Origin: Beroe ovata
Lineage: Eukaryota > Ctenophora > Nuda > Beroida > Beroidae
Direction of reading: 5' to 3'
Assembly: GCA_946803715.1 (NCBI GenBank)
Contig: CAMPET010000154.1
Coordinates: 1 to 62,056, forward strand
Length of the DNA stretch: 62,056 nucleotides
Shown: positions 57,373-62,056 of the stretch, in pieces
Layout: each line of letters starts with the position of its first letter
Position numbering within the stretch: position 1 is the first letter of the stretch
The notes under the pieces: model-generated
The model's input: only the letters and a program-made list of their open reading frames with translations
Told to the model about the DNA's origin: nothing
Database searches by the model: none
Position numbers and translations under genes: made by a program

Positions 57373-59722
57373 GCAATTAATACATCTCAAATGGTAGCGA
57401 TCTTGTGAAATCAGTATATTTAGTGAAATTAAACATTAGTGGATGTGTTGGTTGAATTCACGGCTAAATGTTCAGATATATATCAACTGCGATGACATAG
57501 TGTACGCCTTCGAGATGATCTCAGTTTGGTATGAAATCTGAGGTCTTTTTTCCCACGCTCCACACACACACACAGACACACACATCTATATAAAGTGATG
57601 TCAGTGTGTGAATGGTGGTAAAAGGGGGAGGGATGTTTACGTAACAGAAAATGAAATCGAATAATAACCTATCACAGTCGTAGAAATACCCTTGTAACAA
57701 TTCAACCAATCATGGCACATTATTACCACCAATCAGTGACCTGTATTTACACAATTTACATGGTTGTCATTTTTATGGGACTAGCGTCGACTTTGGACTG
57801 CGTTTCATTTTCCAATTAGCGTGGTAAAGTAAACAACCATGCTGACCAATTAGCAAATCAGTTCAGTCTCATCGTCTGTAGATGTTATTTGGTAAGAACG
57901 TAGACAATCAACAATACCACTACACATTAACATACAGAATATACATAATATAGACGAACTAAGAGACAGACAGACAGAGATAAACGGTCAGACAGACAGA
58001 CAGACAGCCAAACACATACAGACACATACAAACAAAGACAAACAGACAAATACACACAGCATTAAATATTCGCAGAAAAGCCACTTTTTCTCTGAGAAAT
58101 AACGTCAGAACCTCGCAATTGTGACGAAATAACCAAAGAAGGAGTCAAGAAATAGGTGCTAAAGAGTACTGCATATTGTGTGTGAAAAAATCACTCATTA
58201 AGGCTCGAAACTAGGTTATAATGTTGACAATGGAACCGCAATATAATGGCCATTTCGCACCAAACATGGTATTTTCGGCGCATACCAACGCATATATATT
58301 ATTCAATTAACGATCCAGGACCATATTTGACAAAAAATATCTCGGAACAAGTTTTCCCTTAGAGGGGTGAAATATTTTCTCGGAATGTTTGGAACGTTGC
58401 TGTGGTGATGAGTACTTGAGTATCGTTGTCATACAAGGGGGAAAAGGAGAGGGGGAGGGGGTACTTGTGAATTGAGGTGGGGGAGTGTGGTCGAGTGTGG
58501 TCAAGAGTGCGGTTGTCTGATGTCCAGTATTCTCTGCAAACATGCATACATAACATGGCATGAGGACATGTCGGGTCCATGATGGATGCAGATGTAAATA
58601 ATACACATGATGTACTCATACACGGCACACACGTACATAGACACTTAATCAAACAAATATATTTCGTACAAACAAACACAAAAACAAACACACAAACTCA
58701 CAGACACCGACAAAAAAGGCCGCACTCAAAGGACTGACAGATTGCGCGTGTGTAACACCTATGTACTTGAAATGTCACAGGAAATTAATAATGATTAATT
58801 ATTACACCGAGAAATGCCTACACGTGTGTGTGCACCTACAAGCTACCTACTCGTCAGACACAGAATACGTGGCCACGTAAGTGCGTCGCGTGTAACGACT
58901 TACTGCGGTTTAGCCACGTGACACAGTCACACACAGAGACACAGTCACACACACACACAGAGACACAGAGACACACACAGTCACACACACACAGTCACAC
59001 ACACACAGTCACACACAGACACGCAGTCACAGACATAAACACACACACACAGTACACACTACTACACACGTGGACACTTGAAGACATCATTGCATATTAT
59101 GTTGAGGTTGAAAGAAAAAAGAAATATCCCAACTTGAAATTTCGCTCAAAATGAACAGTGAAGCCTGTTGGAACATCAAGCATGCAGCTCAAAATTCCAA
59201 ATAGTCACGACTCTACTTTCTTTATTGCGTGTTAATGTAAGGCTATTTACGATCGTGATCTAAGATATACATGTTCATTGACCGACAACAACTGATCTTC
59301 AAGTTCATAGTTACTTCAGAGTGTCTCACAAGTCACAACAGTACGTTTTGTTACTTTAATCAACTTCATCTTCACTGGTGACATGAAACTATTGCATTTC
59401 GTACCACTGTTTTTACCACTCCCCAATCCCCAATCATGCTCCTTCATAAAACCATCTCTATAGCATCTATAGGTGGTGATAGACCTCATGTCGCCAATGC
59501 AACACACACTGTACTATGGTAGTAAACGCATATATTATGAAGGAGCAGTTAATTACCGTATATTGTTTAACCAGGGGTATGTCTAATTGGGGTTCAGCAG
59601 AAGACAAATTCCAGTCTCGGAATTGGGTTATGTCGAGCTGGATCACATATACTTGGGGTGGAGTTAGGAGCTTTTAGAGGGAGCTTCTCGAAACTGAATA
59701 GCTGTTTGAATGTATGACGCAT

Positions 59723-59756
<34 letters not shown>

Positions 59757-61668
59757 CCGCTAATAATTGGAATTTTATTCCTCAAACAATGAATCCTGGT
59801 GTGTGTCACTATTCTGGTGTCATCATGAACGTATATTCATGCTAAATATGGTCTAATTATTGGAGTCAACTGCATAGGGCATCACATACTGAGAATAACT
59901 TTATATCATTAAGGGGCGCGGACCGTCAGATTATAACAGACAGAGACTGTCTCAGGACTAAAATGGAAAGGAGAAAAACAGAGCTACATTCACATATGTT
60001 GGAATTCAATGGACAACAAAGGCCTGTTTGCCTGCTGGTTCGTTTGTAAGTCTAAGCTTGTGTTTTTGTTTGGCTGGTTCTCGTCAGTGCTCTTAAGTTG
60101 ATCGTGTAAGTTTCATCTTTATTTTAATAATTCATTCACGGTTCAATGGACAATTCACATTCTTTCATTGCTGAACACCAAATCATCCCTACGATGCTAT
60201 TCTTCTCAGTAAAATTCTGTTTAGTTGCAATACTCATTACTCAGACGATTCCAATGGATTAACTCTCAACAGTTACCATTCCACGAATAAATATTGACCA
60301 AAATATAATACCATTTCGGCATTTATACCATTTGGGGCAACAATAAGCATTGTAAATGGGTCTATCTTCCCTCAGCTATCAAAAATCTTCTCTTTTCGAG
60401 GAATATAGCTTGCGTTGTTTTAACAATACCTTGTTTTAACAATGCCTTGTTCTTTATAAACCCGAGATTCTTGAAGACTACAATACGTTTAACCTTCCGA
60501 AGCATAATAACTTTTTCAATCCAAGCATCACATCTCACAAGCACAGAGTACAATCAATCCAAAAATCGTAATATCATTTCACTTAACACCATAGGTTTTT
60601 TTGCGAACTATATATTATACTGAACTATACATACCTTAATTCACTCTTCCTCAAGAGGTGACACTCTATAAATAGAAATTACATGAGAGAGAGAGACACT
60701 TCAAAAATTCAGCGGGTGTAGTGTAAAACGCTCAACTTAGAAAAGTATAAAGATCCCGGAATAGCGTCATAAGCGGTGTTTTCTTGTTTGAAGGACCTAA
60801 GACCATCCCATGAGTGTTGTTTCCTTGTTTGAAGGACCTAAGACCATCTCATTTCTTCTATATAAGGCAAAGGGTGATCATCAGATCTGAAAATGAAATG
60901 GATGCTCTGTAAGTCTGTACAGCGTAGACATTTTCTTAACATATTCTGTAGACACTTTTGGAATACGTCATGAAGGCGTGTTTCAGCTGACTCCTTCTGC
61001 ATTGGGCCTTCCAAGACGAAACTTTCCGTTGAGTAGCTTCGTAAAAAAATTGCGAGATCAAATTTGTAACATTTGGGTCCTCAGACCAATGAGGCATTCA
61101 GGTGACCTATGAGACATTCCTAAGGGTCACGTGACCCAAATACGTTTTAGGCGATGTCATGAAAAATGGTTCAACTCTACGTATTTGCCTTTGAAGGTTC
61201 AAATTATCCGTTCAAGCAGGGTCAATTGATGTCAACAGTTTACCCAAGCTTCATCACGTCACGTGGCATCATGAGAATCTAATCACGTGACGAGGTGAAA
61301 ATCGATCGGAGCTCAATAACGAATTCTCATTTCTCTCATGATTTTCTCCAGAAAGCAGCAGTTCCAAGGCGGATCACAGCACAAACCAGCAATCACTTCT
61401 CTGTAGTAAACTCAGATCACTGACATAGGTGACATAAAAAAATCAGTTTCTGTATTTCATTTCTGTATTTCACTGACATAGGTGATTTGGGACCCCTCCC
61501 CAAGAATACCATTCCCTATTCAGACACCCATATTGAACTTCAAACACACACCGAAAATATCGTGACAGCAACACAACATGGTAATGGAAAAATCTCAAAA
61601 ATCGATCAAAAAGTGACAGGTTCGCATGACCGATCAAATTTATAACCTCCTGCAAGAATAAACGAGAG

Positions 61669-61710
<42 letters not shown>

Positions 61711-62056
61711 CACACACTGTGCGGGCGTGCTTGTGTGTGGGTGTGTGTGACATTAATCTTGCAGTGAAGGATATAAATAGAATTACTTCGATAATCGAAA
61801 ACATAATAGGTTATTTCATGGAATAGAAGTCATGATATAAGGCTGCATTTTGATAATTTTTGATTATAGGCAGTTTAAATCTCATATCAAATTCATATTA
61901 TCCGCTTCACAAACGTTATATAACGTTCATGGGCGTAGTCACTGGCACAAGACATCGCCGAAATGAATAACATAGCTGCCAACTGTCAACTTCTTGATCA
62001 TCAGTGTGTGTGTGTGTCTGTGTGTGTGTGTGTGTGTCTGTGTGTGTGTGTGTGTG
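57373..62056. other. Upstream of the KLF exons: non-coding, microsatellite-rich
   Basis: I see no supportable exon. The stretch holds CA/GT and GACA runs: 57560-57585 (CA), 57966-58010 (CAGA), 58918-59056 (CACACAGAGACACAGT), 59725-59754 (GT), 61670-61708 (GT) and 61998-62056 (GT/TCTG). It also has a 45-bp tandem duplication at about 60770-60855 (TTTGAAGGACCTAAGACCAT). It probably includes KLF intron or promoter sequence. Confidence 0.6.

Noticed and set aside
57966-59060. Possible N-terminal KLF exons in CA/GACA-rich stretches
   Set aside because: The frames are simple-repeat translations (Thr-His, Asp-Arg) without splice support.

Overview
The window is nuclear DNA from an animal (metazoan). 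Its genes are split by many short GT-AG introns. The gene set includes a KLF zinc-finger factor, an SLC6 Na+/Cl- symporter, a two-pore K+ channel, rhodopsin-like GPCRs, FAM161, BAG1, WDR5 and TBC1D23. The sequence is moderately AT-rich and full of microsatellites and minisatellites. Polymorphic duplicate blocks meet at single-N joins, as expected from a highly heterozygous wild marine invertebrate. A sponge, cnidarian or similar early-branching animal is my guess; the sequence does not fix the phylum.

Layout. 1-3.9 kb: mostly repeats, plus a weak minus-strand membrane-protein candidate. 3.9-18.4 kb (+): an eight-exon K2P channel gene. Its large introns hold a complete nested GPCR gene (9.9-11.2 kb), a pair of direct repeats (7.4-8.5 kb) and a 545-bp satellite array (12.3-13.9 kb). 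18.4-19.8 kb: GC-rich palindromes. 19.8-29.2 kb (+): a compact co-oriented run of BAG1, WDR5 and TBC1D23. 31.2-37.8 kb (+): an SLC6 transporter with an artificial-looking internal duplication. 38.5-43.7 kb (-): FAM161, converging on SLC6, with its 5' end lost towards a 685-bp N gap in a TG repeat. 44.5-48.3 kb: almost empty. 48.3-49.7 kb (+): a three-exon GPCR. 51.5-52.6 kb: a second, 5'-truncated copy of it with an identical predicted protein in the shared long exon, very probably the other allele. 49.8-54.6 kb: GC palindromes and an exact 1,080-bp duplicate. 55.8-57 kb (-): the C-terminal zinc-finger exons of a KLF gene. 57-62 kb: microsatellites.

Exon models for K2P, BAG1, WDR5, TBC1D23, SLC6 and GPCR copy 1 close exactly in phase from ATG to stop (357, 181, 329, 652, 598 and 340 aa). 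They were built by hand from splice signals and family similarity. The genes form no pathway: this is a gene-dense neighbourhood of housekeeping and membrane genes.

The most useful observations are these. (i) At four single-N positions (710, 35804, 50416/51497, 57158) flanking sequence is repeated, which points to unmerged haplotypes rather than true duplications. (ii) Comparing these haplotypes exposes a 70-bp tRNA-like insertion with 11-bp target-site duplications. (iii) A family of long GC-rich palindromes recurs at 19, 50 and 53 kb. (iv) Several start codons lie just behind a 3' splice acceptor-like sequence, suggesting 5'UTR introns or spliced-leader trans-splicing.
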